A DNA stretch of 20,673 nt from Thermoplasmata archaeon (GCA_030037035.1 JASHSA010000083.1:1-20673), one strand, 5' to 3'; counted from the first letter of the stretch, positions 6,417-14,945 are shown. The notes: generated from the sequence alone by a model not told the origin. Numbers and translations: made by a program.

Positions 6417-7076
6417 ATGGTGCTCGAGGGCTACCGCGAACGTCTGCGGCCGATCCTCGACCGGCTCGCCCGGCCGTTCCTCCGCTGGAGCCCGGACCGG
6501 CTCAGCTGGGTCGCGCTCGCCTGCGCCGCCGCCGCCGGAGGGCTCGCGGCGCTCGTCCGCTGGAGCGGGCCGCTACTGTTCCTCGCCGTCAGCGCGCTCG
6601 TCGTCCTCTCCGGCCTCTTCGACGTCCTGGACGGCCACGTCGCCCGGGCGACCGGGCGCTCGGGCCCGCGGGGGGACTTCCTCGACCACGTCCTCGACCG
6701 CTACGCCGACGTGCTGATCGTCGTCGGCCTCGCGGCCTCCGGCTTCGCCTCGCCGGTCGTCGCGCTGCTCGCGCTCGTCAGCCTGCTGTTGACGAGCTAC
6801 ATGGGGACGCAGGCCCAGGCGGTCGGCCAAGGGCGCGCCTACGGCGGGCTGTTGACCCGGGCCGACCGCCTGGTCGTCGTCGCGGCGGCCGCGTTCCTCG
6901 AGTTCGACTGGTCGCTGCCGTGGCCGTGGGCGCCGAGCGCGCCGTGGGCCCGGTTCCACGTCGCCGGCGTCGAGTTCACCGTGATCGACGTCGCGATGGT
7001 CTACTTCATCCTCGCCGGTCAGTGGACGGCGTTCGACCGGGCCCGGCGGACGCTGCGGTCGCTGCCGGCGCGCTAG
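6417..7076 (+). CDS. CDP-alcohol phosphatidyltransferase (probable archaetidyl-phosphate synthase)
   Basis: This is a 219-residue integral membrane enzyme of the CDP-alcohol phosphatidyltransferase family. The full signature is present: D69, D72-G73, A76-R77, G86, D90 and D94 (D..DG..AR........G...D...D). These residues bind the metal pair and CDP-archaeol. About six hydrophobic segments surround it: residues ~30-46, 50-68, 97-113, 115-128, 150-162 and 190-204. The family joins CDP-archaeol to an alcohol phosphate (inositol phosphate or glycerol phosphate) or serine. The loop YGGLLTRADRL resembles the archaetidylinositol-phosphate synthase group, but the acceptor cannot be fixed by eye. It starts 21 nt after the Fap7-like gene and ends the plus-strand operon. 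Its last 71 nt overlap the oppositely oriented priL gene. Confidence 0.87.
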   Translation: MVLEGYRERLRPILDRLARPFLRWSPDRLSWVALACAAAAGGLAALVRWSGPLLFLAVSALVVLSGLFDVLDGHVARATGRSGPRGDFLDHVLDRYADVLIVVGLAASGFASPVVALLALVSLLLTSYMGTQAQAVGQGRAYGGLLTRADRLVVVAAAAFLEFDWSLPWPWAPSAPWARFHVAGVEFTVIDVAMVYFILAGQWTAFDRARRTLRSLPAR

Positions 7077-8184
7077 CGTCGTCGTCCCCGGCGGCGACGA
7101 CCGTGCCGCCGCGCCGCCGGTAGTACTGGAGCGGGTGGCGCAGGCTCGGCTCGAAGCAGCGCGGGTCCGGCTCCCGGTCCGCCGCGGACGCCGCGTCCGG
7201 GTCACCGTCCCGGACGCAGAGGCCGTGGCTGCGGAGCGTGTCGCAGTTCGGCGGCTCGTACCCTCGCCCGCCGTCGCGGGTCGTGATGTGCTCGACCTGG
7301 TAGCGGGTCACGGACTCGTCGAAATCCGGTGCGCCGCGGTAGGCGTCGACGATCGTCTCGAACGACGCCCCGGCACGGTGGAGGAACGCGGCGAGGCAGA
7401 ACCGCCCGGCGTGCGAAAGGTTGTCGCCCCGCTCGAGGGTCCGCTGCATCTTGCGGAGGCACGGCGGGAACAGCGCCGGCGCGACCGGCCCCCCCGCCCC
7501 GCCGGAACGGCCGACCGGGCGTGGGAGGCGACGGGCGACGTCGTCGAGCAGCTCGCGCTCGCGCTCCCGCACGGCGCCGACGACCTCGGGGCGGAGCGGG
7601 AGCGGTACGGCGAGCGCCCGGCGTACCGCCTCCTCGAGAAGCCGCGACGCCCGCGGCGGAGCGACCGTCACCTGGCCGTCCTTCAGCGCCTGGCGGGCGA
7701 GGCGGAACTCCGCCTCGCGGATCGGCGTAGCGAGCCGGACGTAGTCGGCGACCGAAAGGCGGACGGAGCGCCCGTCGGACTCGAACGGGTACCCGAGGCG
7801 GTGCGCGACCTCCTCGAGCTCGGCGGGCTCGGCGGAGCGGAGGCGCTCGTGGCTGCGCTTCGACTCGAAGACCGCCCACCGCCGCAGCCCGGCGGCCCCC
7901 GGGGCCGCGGAGAGGACGAGCCGGGCGAACAGGAACGACAGATAGCGCTCGTCCGGCCTCGCGACCGCGAGCTCGGCGACGGCGACCGAGCCCCGGGGGT
8001 CGTCCTGGGCGGCGAGGACGCGCGCCCGTCCGATCGTCCTCACCCGCTCGTACGCCGGCTCCTCCAGCAGCCCCCGCACGCTCGGCTGCTCCCCGCCGAG
8101 CACGAGCTCCGCTCCCGGCAGGAACGGGTAGTCGGCGAGGAGCGCCTCCTCGCCTAGCCGAGTCGGGGCACCACGAACAGGCAT
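7006..8184 (-). CDS. priL: DNA primase large subunit PriL
   Basis: The 392-residue product is the large, non-catalytic subunit of the archaeal/eukaryotic-type primase, which makes RNA/DNA primers with PriS. The N-terminal half is helical (LLADYPFLPGAE at the start, YLSFLFARLVLSAAP). The C-terminal Fe-S domain carries PPC (C242), RFC (C263), PPNC (C314), HGLC (C323) and PRCFEP (C343), with SLRHPLQYYRRR after it. By comparison with known PriL proteins, C242, C314, C323 and C343 are the likely [4Fe-4S] ligands. GDNLSHAGRF and YQVEHITT are also conserved. ATG 8184 overlaps the upstream protease gene by 31 nt, so the two are co-transcribed. After residue ~355 there is a low-complexity Ala/Asp/Gly/Pro tail encoded opposite the end of the phosphatidyltransferase gene. 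PriS is not in the window. Confidence 0.93.
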   Translation of the reverse strand: MPVRGAPTRLGEEALLADYPFLPGAELVLGGEQPSVRGLLEEPAYERVRTIGRARVLAAQDDPRGSVAVAELAVARPDERYLSFLFARLVLSAAPGAAGLRRWAVFESKRSHERLRSAEPAELEEVAHRLGYPFESDGRSVRLSVADYVRLATPIREAEFRLARQALKDGQVTVAPPRASRLLEEAVRRALAVPLPLRPEVVGAVRERERELLDDVARRLPRPVGRSGGAGGPVAPALFPPCLRKMQRTLERGDNLSHAGRFCLAAFLHRAGASFETIVDAYRGAPDFDESVTRYQVEHITTRDGGRGYEPPNCDTLRSHGLCVRDGDPDAASAADREPDPRCFEPSLRHPLQYYRRRGGTVVAAGDDDASAPAATAASAGPGRTPSTDRRG

Positions 8185-9512
8185 GCGAGCAGCACCAGGA
8201 CGAGGATCGAGGCGACGACCGTTGCGCGCGAGCCGAACGCCTCCAGCCGCTGGCTCGACCAGGCGCGACGGAAGCGCGCGGCGACCGACATCGCGAAGTC
8301 GCGGACCAGGAGGCCCCCGTCCAGCGGGACGAGCGGCATCGCGTTCGAGAGCCCAAGGAGGAGGTTCATCCACGCGAGCCAGTAGAGGAGGTTCGCGCCG
8401 ACCCAGAACGTGGAAGGCGAGGTGTGGTCGAACGGGCCGACGAGGTGGAAGAACGACGACGTCGGGGCCGCGACCGGCTCGATCGACGCGAACGGGAGGA
8501 TCAGCCAGTCGACCGGCCCGACGAGCGGGCCGCTGCTGGAGGAGAACGGCCAGACGAGCGTCTGCTTGAGCTGGGCCGGGGTGAGGCCGTAGACCTCGAC
8601 CCCGAGGAAGCCCCGGGAGTGGTTGGACGGGTCGGTCGCGAGCTGGACGGTCGTGCTGACCGTCGCGCCGCGCGCCGCCGAGTAGTAGGAGAGCCCGTAC
8701 GTCCCGCCCGGCACGGTGCGCGCGATCGCGTCCTCGAAGAGGGAAAGGGTGCCGGTGTCCGTCCCGTTGAGACGGGTGATGATGTCCCCGGCCCCGAGCC
8801 CGATCGTCGCGGCGGGCGTGGGGGTGTTCGTCCCCGGCAGCGTCGGCTCGACCGCCGCGATCCCGACGCCCGCGGCGTTCGGCGCCACGCTCGCGGCGAC
8901 CAGCGCGGAGAGCGCGAAGAAGAAGACGGCGGCGAGCACGAAGTTCGCCAGGACCCCCGCGGCGGCCACGCGGTCCCGGCGCCGACGCGAGGCGGCCAGC
9001 ATCTCGGCGTCGTCCTGCTCGACGAACGCCCCGACCGGGACGACGCACCAGAGGACCCCGAGGCTCTTGACGCCGATCTTCTGCGAGCGCGCGACGACCC
9101 CGTGCGAGAGCTCATGGAGGACGACCCCGACGACGAGCGCAACGATCCCGTAGCCGATCGGGATCACCGGATTGATCCCGGGGAGCCCGATCGCCTCCGA
9201 AACGGGGGGCGCCTGGGCCGCCGAAAGCCGCGTCGACACGACCGCCCCGAAGACGAGGACGGCGACGATCACCCCCATCGCCAGCGCGGCGAGCGCGATC
9301 CCGAGGTCGCTCACCACGGTCCAGAACCGGACGAAGCGGCCCCAGCGGTCGAGCGCCGCGCGGCCCCGGCCGGTCTTGAGCATCAGCGCCGGGCCGAGCA
9401 GCGAGAGGCTGCGGTCCGGGCCGACGCGCCCCGAGCGCCAGAGGGCGTAGACGACCGCGCCGTAGACGACGACCGCGGCGGCCGCGATCGCGTAACCGAG
9501 GTACGGGTCCAC
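8154..9512 (-). CDS. Site-2 protease-type membrane zinc metalloprotease (M50) with PDZ domain
   Basis: This is a 452-residue intramembrane metalloprotease. The zinc-binding HELSH is at H133-H137 within a membrane segment, and the third-ligand motif NAMPLVPLDGG has D398. Hydrophobic segments lie at residues ~5-25, 68-93, 113-140, 185-208, 378-400 and 430-449. A PDZ-like domain (about 215-300; GLGAGDIITRLNGTDTG) sits between the catalytic segments, as in archaeal and bacterial S2P/RseP relatives. The family cuts transmembrane helices of regulators after a first extracytoplasmic cleavage. The substrate here is unknown. The start is GTG at 9512, about 33 nt from a TATA-like CCTCATAACC on this strand. 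It is transcribed with priL (31-nt overlap) and diverges from the sedolisin gene across only about 52 nt, so the two proteases may share regulation. Confidence 0.9.
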   Translation of the reverse strand: MDPYLGYAIAAAAVVVYGAVVYALWRSGRVGPDRSLSLLGPALMLKTGRGRAALDRWGRFVRFWTVVSDLGIALAALAMGVIVAVLVFGAVVSTRLSAAQAPPVSEAIGLPGINPVIPIGYGIVALVVGVVLHELSHGVVARSQKIGVKSLGVLWCVVPVGAFVEQDDAEMLAASRRRRDRVAAAGVLANFVLAAVFFFALSALVAASVAPNAAGVGIAAVEPTLPGTNTPTPAATIGLGAGDIITRLNGTDTGTLSLFEDAIARTVPGGTYGLSYYSAARGATVSTTVQLATDPSNHSRGFLGVEVYGLTPAQLKQTLVWPFSSSSGPLVGPVDWLILPFASIEPVAAPTSSFFHLVGPFDHTSPSTFWVGANLLYWLAWMNLLLGLSNAMPLVPLDGGLLVRDFAMSVAARFRRAWSSQRLEAFGSRATVVASILVLVLLACLFVVPRLG

Positions 9513-9540
9513 GCGCTCCTCGCTCGAGAGTCCGGGCCCG

Positions 9541-9550
9541 GGTTATGAGG
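9541..9550. promoter_or_regulatory. TATA-like element in the divergent protease intergenic region
   Basis: GGTTATGAGG (CCTCATAACC on the minus strand) is centred about 33 nt upstream of the minus-strand GTG at 9512, good spacing for the site-2 protease gene. On the plus strand it is only about 20 nt from the GTG at 9565. If it also serves the sedolisin gene, one of the later starts (9592 or 9613) would be used. A second A-rich spot, CAAAAGG at 9577-9583, lies about 33 nt before 9613. Confidence 0.45.
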
Positions 9551-9564
9551 TCTCGGCTCGGTCG

Positions 9565-12500
9565 GTGGGAGAGCCGCAAAAGGGATGGTCAGTGACCGAC
9601 CTCCTCTCGGGGATGCTCGCCGGCCGCCCCCGTCGCCTCGCCTCCGCGGCCGCCGTCGCCGCCGTCCTCGCGCTCGTGGCGTCAGGGGCCGTGTACGTCG
9701 GTGGCGTCCTCCCTTCCGCGGGCGGCCCCGCCTCCTCCTCGCCCGGGGGGAGCGGCGGATCGGTCGTCGTCGCCCCGGCGTACGTCCCCGGCGTCGGCGT
9801 CGCGTCGCTCGGGCCGGCGCCCGCGAACACCTCCCTCAGCGTCGCGGTCGGGCTCGCGTCGCGTGACCCTGCCGGGCTCTCCGCGTTCGTCACGGCCTCC
9901 GAGATCCCCGGGACCAGCTCCTTCCACCGGTTCCTCTCCGCGACGGCCGCCGCCGCCCGCTTCGGAGCGGCCCCGGCGTCGGTCGAAGCGGCGGAGGGCT
10001 ACTTCGCGCAGTTCGGGCTCGCCGCCACCGCCCACCCGGACGGGCTGCTCCTCTCGGTGAGCGGACCGGTCGCGGGGTTCGATGCGGCGTTCGGGACGAC
10101 GTTCGACCTCTACCGCAACGAGAGCGGCGGGCTCTTCGTCGCCCACTCGACGCCGGCCACGCTGCCGTCGATCGCGCCGTGGAGCGGGGTCCTCGGGACC
10201 GGCAACGTGCGCGCCTTCGTCCCGGCCGTGAGGACCGCGGGGGCCGCGCCGGTCGACCCGGCGGTCGGCTGCCCGGCGTACACCGGCTACCTCACCCCGT
10301 GCGAGGTCGCGACGGCGTACGACTACGAAGGCCTGGACGAAAGCGGCACCAACGGCTCCGGCGAGACGATCGCCGTGATCGACGCGAACTACGCCCCGGT
10401 AACGGCGTCGGACTTCGCCCAGGACTACGCCACGTTCTCCTCCGACTTCGGCCTCCCGGGAGACGGTCTCCAGGTCCTCTATCCGGGTCCGCCGGTCTCC
10501 GGCAAGAACGGGACCGGGACGAGCTCGATCTGGGCCGAGGAGAGCGAGCTCGACATCGAATGGTCCCACGCCGCCGCCCCGGGCGCGTCGATCAAGCTCG
10601 TCCTCGCCCCCAACGCCGACTCCGGTCTGTACTACGCGATCGACTGGGTCGTCGCCACGCACGCCGCCGACGTCATCTCCATGAGCTGGGGGGAGCCGGA
10701 GGTCGGCGTCTTCAACGCGGCCGACCAAGCCTGTTCGGCGGCCTGCAACGCATCGAGCGACGGCACGCTCGCGATCCTCGGACCGATCCTCGAGCTGGGC
10801 GCGGTGGAAGGGATCAGCTCGTTCGCGGCGAGCGGCGACTGCGGCTCCTCGGACGGCACGTCGGGGGTCGCGGTCAACTATCCGGCGTCCAGCCCGTACG
10901 TCACCGGGGTCGGCGCGACGAACCTCACGGTCGCCTCCAACGGAAGCTACGAGAGCGAGGCGGGTTGGGGCGGCAACGAGTCCGGCGCCCGCTCGCCGGG
11001 GTGCGGGAACAAGGGAGGTTCCGGCGGGGGCTTCTCGGTCCTGCCTCGTCCGAGCTGGCAGACCGGCTCCGGGACGGTCGCCTCCCGGGGGCGCGGCGTC
11101 CCCGACGTCGCGATCGTCGGCGGGAGCCTCAACAAGGTGATCATCGAGGCAGGGCTCGGCGCCGAGGAGGTCTACGGCACGAGCGTCGGCACGCCGATCT
11201 GGGCCGGGCTCGCCGCGACCGCGGACCAGTACGCGGGGACGAGCCTCGGAATCCTCGACCCGGCGATCTACCGGATCCTTGGCGGGGCCGACTACGCGCA
11301 GGACTTCCACGACATCGTCGTGGGGTCGAACGGCTACCACGCCGGCGTCGGCTGGGACCCGGTGACGGGGGTCGGTAGCCCGATCGTCGCCTCGCTGCTG
11401 CCGGACCTCAGCGCGGGCGCGGCGCCCGCCTCGAGCCTCGCGACGAGCGTCTTCGTCTCGCCACGCTACGGTCACGCCCCCCTCACCGTCGAAGCGACGG
11501 CCGCGCCCCGGGGGGGCACCGCGACGTACCCGGTCCAGGGGGTGGCGTTCGGCGACGGGAACGCGTCGACGATCGTCGGCGGCTTCGCGAACCACACGTT
11601 CACGAAGCCCGGGGTCTACTCGGTGCAGGCGTACGTCGTCGACTCCTCCGGCGCGACCGCCGCCTCGGCCCCCGTCGTCGTCGTGGTCGGCGGCGCGCCG
11701 TTGAACGTCTCCCTGGCCGCGAGCTCCGAGGCGCCGGCGGCAGGGGCGAGCGTGACGTTCACCGCGAGCGTCACGGGCGGGGTCGCGCCGTACGTCTACA
11801 ACTTCTCGTTCGGCGACGGCCTCGAGGACGTCAACGGCTCGACGGACGCGGTGACCCATGCGTACGCCGTCGCCGGGGCGTACTGCGCTGAGGTCGTCGT
11901 GAAGGACGCCCACCACCCTGCCGACGGCGGGGCGAGCGCCCGGCTCGCGATCGCCGTCGGCGGCGCGGCCGCCCCGTCGTGCGGGAACCCGACCTCGCCG
12001 CTCACGCTGGTCGGCAACAGTTCCCTGCGCCCCCGGGACGCGCCGGCGGACTTCCCGGACCTGTTCGTCGCGACCGGCGGCTCGACGGCCCCGAACGGGC
12101 TCGCCCCGCAGGTCGGCTACTCCTCGAGCGACGCGTACACGGCGGCCTGCGACTGCGCGATCTTCCCGAAGACGGGCGACTACACCGTCCACGGATGGGA
12201 GAACGACACCGTCAACGGCGAGGCCTCCGCCGAGGTCGACGTCACGGTCGAGCCGGCGCTGAGCGCGACGTTCACGGCGTCGACGCTCGCCGGGGCGGTG
12301 CCGCTGACGGTCGCCTTCAGCGCCGTCGCGAGCGGCGGCTACGACGCGAGCGCCGCGTCGACCCACTGGAGCTTCGGCACGGGCACCGGCGAGACCGGCG
12401 CCTCCGTCTCGGTCACCTACCGGACCCCGGGGGAGTACGTCGCGATCGCGTCGCTCTCGGACGCCGGCTTCGGGAACGCGAGCGAAGCGTTCGTGATCGA

Positions 12501-13482
12501 CGCCGAGGCGGCCGCGGGCGCCGCGGTCGGCGTGACGGCGACGATCACCCCCGCCGTGAACGTCTCCTCCGGGACGACCGTCGACTGGAACGCGAGCGAG
12601 GTCGGCTCGGCCGCCGCGCTCGCCGGAAGCCGTCTCGTTTGGGACCTCGGCAACGGCGCCGACGCCTTCGGGCTGCGGGCGAACGAGACGTACTACGCCG
12701 CGACCGACCTCCTCGCCGCCGACACGCTCGCCGGCGGCGTCTCGATCGACTCGCCGCTCCTCGTCCCGCTCGTCCACGTGCCGATCGCCCTCCCGGAGTT
12801 CTTCGCGACGGAGGCCGGCGGGTTCGTGCCGGCGGCGGACGCCCTCACGCTCTCCGCGGTCGTGACGCCGAGCGTCGGGGTCGTCCCGCTCGAGGTCAAC
12901 GGCACCGCCATCGCGAGCGGCCCGGGGGGCGTCGGCGTCGGCTGGCTCTTCGGCGACGGGGAGAGCGCCGTCGGGACGAGCGTGAGCCACTTCTTCTACG
13001 GCGGCGGCGACTACACCGTGCTCGCGCGGGCGTACGACGGCTTCGGGGACGTCGCCGACCGCCTGGTCGCGGTCGAGGCGAACGAGGCGCTCGCCCTCGC
13101 CGGCTGCACCGGCACGACGCTCCACGGGACCGCGCCGTACACGGTCGAGCTCGAGCCGGGGCCGGTCGGCGGCACCGGCGCCCCGTACGGGTACGCCTGG
13201 AGCCTCCCCGGCGGGGGGAGCTCGACCGAGCAGAACGTCACGCTGACGTTCCGCTCGGGAGGGACGTTCGACGCGACGGTCGTCGTCCGGGACGCGGCCG
13301 GCACGACCGCCTCGTGCAGCTGGACGATCGTCGTCGCCGCGCTCCCGGCGATCGCGCCGGCGTTCGTCCTCGGCACCGGTGCGGCGGCCGGGCTCGTGCT
13401 CGCGGGCGTCTTCCTCTGGGCGACCCGACCCCGGGCGCGCCGTCGGCCGAGCGACGCCCCCGGCCCCCGCGTCAGCCCTTGA
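9565..13482 (+). CDS. Membrane-anchored sedolisin (S53) serine-carboxyl protease with PKD-like repeats
   Basis: This is a 1305-residue secreted protease. Order: a hydrophobic signal/anchor (about residues 29-47, after GRPRRLAS); a pro-kumamolisin activation domain (about 80-220; SFHRFLS, FDAAFGTTF); the S53 catalytic domain (about 235-620); about seven PKD-like beta-sandwich domains (about 630-1258; FGDG or similar in several); a C-terminal membrane helix (about 1260-1285); and an Arg/Pro-rich cytosolic tail. Catalytic residues visible are E326 and D330 in EESELDIEW, D425 in ASGDCG and S540 in YGTSVGTP. The calcium-site pattern DIVVGSNG...GWDPVTGVG follows. S53 enzymes act at low pH and cleave their own propeptide. 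GTG 9565 gives the longest frame; GTG 9592 or ATG 9613 may be the true start, since 9613 gives a classical signal-peptide N-terminus. The end overlaps rtcB by 11 nt, tail to tail. Confidence 0.92.
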   Translation: MGEPQKGWSVTDLLSGMLAGRPRRLASAAAVAAVLALVASGAVYVGGVLPSAGGPASSSPGGSGGSVVVAPAYVPGVGVASLGPAPANTSLSVAVGLASRDPAGLSAFVTASEIPGTSSFHRFLSATAAAARFGAAPASVEAAEGYFAQFGLAATAHPDGLLLSVSGPVAGFDAAFGTTFDLYRNESGGLFVAHSTPATLPSIAPWSGVLGTGNVRAFVPAVRTAGAAPVDPAVGCPAYTGYLTPCEVATAYDYEGLDESGTNGSGETIAVIDANYAPVTASDFAQDYATFSSDFGLPGDGLQVLYPGPPVSGKNGTGTSSIWAEESELDIEWSHAAAPGASIKLVLAPNADSGLYYAIDWVVATHAADVISMSWGEPEVGVFNAADQACSAACNASSDGTLAILGPILELGAVEGISSFAASGDCGSSDGTSGVAVNYPASSPYVTGVGATNLTVASNGSYESEAGWGGNESGARSPGCGNKGGSGGGFSVLPRPSWQTGSGTVASRGRGVPDVAIVGGSLNKVIIEAGLGAEEVYGTSVGTPIWAGLAATADQYAGTSLGILDPAIYRILGGADYAQDFHDIVVGSNGYHAGVGWDPVTGVGSPIVASLLPDLSAGAAPASSLATSVFVSPRYGHAPLTVEATAAPRGGTATYPVQGVAFGDGNASTIVGGFANHTFTKPGVYSVQAYVVDSSGATAASAPVVVVVGGAPLNVSLAASSEAPAAGASVTFTASVTGGVAPYVYNFSFGDGLEDVNGSTDAVTHAYAVAGAYCAEVVVKDAHHPADGGASARLAIAVGGAAAPSCGNPTSPLTLVGNSSLRPRDAPADFPDLFVATGGSTAPNGLAPQVGYSSSDAYTAACDCAIFPKTGDYTVHGWENDTVNGEASAEVDVTVEPALSATFTASTLAGAVPLTVAFSAVASGGYDASAASTHWSFGTGTGETGASVSVTYRTPGEYVAIASLSDAGFGNASEAFVIDAEAAAGAAVGVTATITPAVNVSSGTTVDWNASEVGSAAALAGSRLVWDLGNGADAFGLRANETYYAATDLLAADTLAGGVSIDSPLLVPLVHVPIALPEFFATEAGGFVPAADALTLSAVVTPSVGVVPLEVNGTAIASGPGGVGVGWLFGDGESAVGTSVSHFFYGGGDYTVLARAYDGFGDVADRLVAVEANEALALAGCTGTTLHGTAPYTVELEPGPVGGTGAPYGYAWSLPGGGSSTEQNVTLTFRSGGTFDATVVVRDAAGTTASCSWTIVVAALPAIAPAFVLGTGAAAGLVLAGVFLWATRPRARRRPSDAPGPRVSP

Positions 13483-14923
13483 CGACGCCCAGCGGGAGGA
13501 GCCGGGCGACCCGACGGCTCAGGCCGGCGCCTTCCGCGACGCGGACGACCTGCTCGACGTCCTTGTACGCTCCGGGGGCCTCCTCGGTGACCCCCTCGCG
13601 CGTCGCCGAGCGGACGACGATCCCCCGCTCGGAGAGCCGGCGCGTCACCTCGTCGAAGCGGAACGTCCGGACCGCCGCGCTCCGGCTGAGCCGGCGGCCG
13701 GCGCCGTGGCAGGAGGAGCCGAACGAACGCTCCATCGAGCCGGGGAGGCCGGCGAGGACGTAGCTCGCCGTCCCCATGTCTCCCGGGATCAGGACCGGCT
13801 GCCCGAACGGCCGGTACCGCTCGGGAAGCTCCTCCCGTCCCGCGGGGAACGCCCGCGTCGCGCCCTTGCGGTGGACGAGCACCGGCTTGGTCGTCCCGTC
13901 GGTCCGGTGCTGTTCGACCTTCGCGATGTTGTGGGCGATGTCGTAGACGACCTCGAGGCCGAGGTCGGCGTCGCTCCGGCCGAACACCGCCGAGAAGCCG
14001 CGGCGGACCGCCGCGGTGATCGCCTGGCGGTTCGCCCAGGCGAAGTTCGCCGCGGCGGCCATCGCCCCGAGGTACCGCTGCCCGTCCTCGGAGGCGACCG
14101 GGGCGCAGGAGAGCTGGCGGTCGACGAGCTCGACCCCCTCCCGCCGGAGGCGCTCGTCCATCCGGCGGATGAAGTCGGTCGCGACCTGGTGGCCGAGGCC
14201 GCGCGAGCCGGTGTGGAGCATGACGACGACCCCGCCCGGCGCGAGGCCGAGCGCGCGGGCGAACTCCGGGAAGAAGATCTCGTCGACCGCCTGGACCTCG
14301 AGGAAGTGGTTGCCGGAGCCGAGGGTGCCGAGCTGCCGCAGCCCCCGCTTGCGCGCCGACTCGCTGACCTCCGCCGGGAGCGCCCCGGCGAGCCGGCCCC
14401 CCTCCTCCTGCCAGGCGAGGTCCGCCTCGGTACCGTCCCCCTGGCCGACGACCCACGCCGCTCCCCCGAGCAGGACGTCGTCGACGTCCTTCGCGGCAAG
14501 CGCGCGGCTCCCGCGGGCACCGACCCCGCTCGGGACCTCCCGGTACAGCCGCTCGGTCAGCTCGCCGATCCGGGGCCGCACCTCGTCGACCGTCAGCGAC
14601 GTGCGCAGGAGGCGGACCCCGCAGTTGATGTCGTAGCCGATCCCGCCCGGCGAGACGACGCCGTCGGCGAGGTCGAACGCCGCGACCCCCCCGACCGGGA
14701 AGCCGTAGCCGAAGTGGATGTCCGGCATCGCGAGCGCGTGGCGCTCGATGCCGGGGAGCGTCGCGACGTTCGCGAGCTGGACGAGCGACGGGTCGCCGGC
14801 GACCCCCTCGAGGAGCGACGCGCTCGAGAACAGCCGTCCCGGCACGCGCATCCCCGGCACCTCCTCGCGGGGGATCTCGTAGGTGAACGCGTCGAGCTCG
14901 ACGAGCGCGGGGACCTTCGGCAC
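13472..14923 (-). CDS. rtcB: tRNA-splicing ligase RtcB
   Basis: The 483-residue product matches RtcB, the GTP- and Mn2+-dependent ligase that joins 2',3'-cyclic-phosphate or 3'-phosphate ends to 5'-OH ends after tRNA endonuclease cleavage. All expected active-site elements are present: D98 and C101 in GGIGYDINCG, His in GSGNHFLEVQ, His in MLHTGSRGLG, His in DIAHNIAKVE, and the GMP-accepting histidine H406 in SSCHGAGRR. No intein interrupts it. The frame stays open further upstream, but GTG 14923 gives the conserved N-terminus (VPKVPALVELDAFTYEIP) and lies 28 nt after a TATA-like element, which suggests a leaderless mRNA. The activator protein Archease is not in the window. The intron-containing tRNA-Leu at 3227-3331 is an obvious substrate. 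Confidence 0.95.
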   Translation of the reverse strand: MPKVPALVELDAFTYEIPREEVPGMRVPGRLFSSASLLEGVAGDPSLVQLANVATLPGIERHALAMPDIHFGYGFPVGGVAAFDLADGVVSPGGIGYDINCGVRLLRTSLTVDEVRPRIGELTERLYREVPSGVGARGSRALAAKDVDDVLLGGAAWVVGQGDGTEADLAWQEEGGRLAGALPAEVSESARKRGLRQLGTLGSGNHFLEVQAVDEIFFPEFARALGLAPGGVVVMLHTGSRGLGHQVATDFIRRMDERLRREGVELVDRQLSCAPVASEDGQRYLGAMAAAANFAWANRQAITAAVRRGFSAVFGRSDADLGLEVVYDIAHNIAKVEQHRTDGTTKPVLVHRKGATRAFPAGREELPERYRPFGQPVLIPGDMGTASYVLAGLPGSMERSFGSSCHGAGRRLSRSAAVRTFRFDEVTRRLSERGIVVRSATREGVTEEAPGAYKDVEQVVRVAEGAGLSRRVARLLPLGVVKG

Positions 14924-14945
14924 GGGGGCGGGCGAGCGGCCTCGC

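Noticed and set aside
9682..13125. A very long open frame (over 1100 codons) antisense to the sedolisin gene
   Set aside because: Its product is Arg/Asp/Gly-rich with no domain signature. It is the expected by-product of a GC-rich gene with few stop codons on the opposite strand, and the plus-strand frame has intact catalytic motifs.
13472..14923. Possible intein in RtcB or PriL, both common archaeal intein hosts
   Set aside because: Both proteins have normal family length and uninterrupted catalytic motifs.
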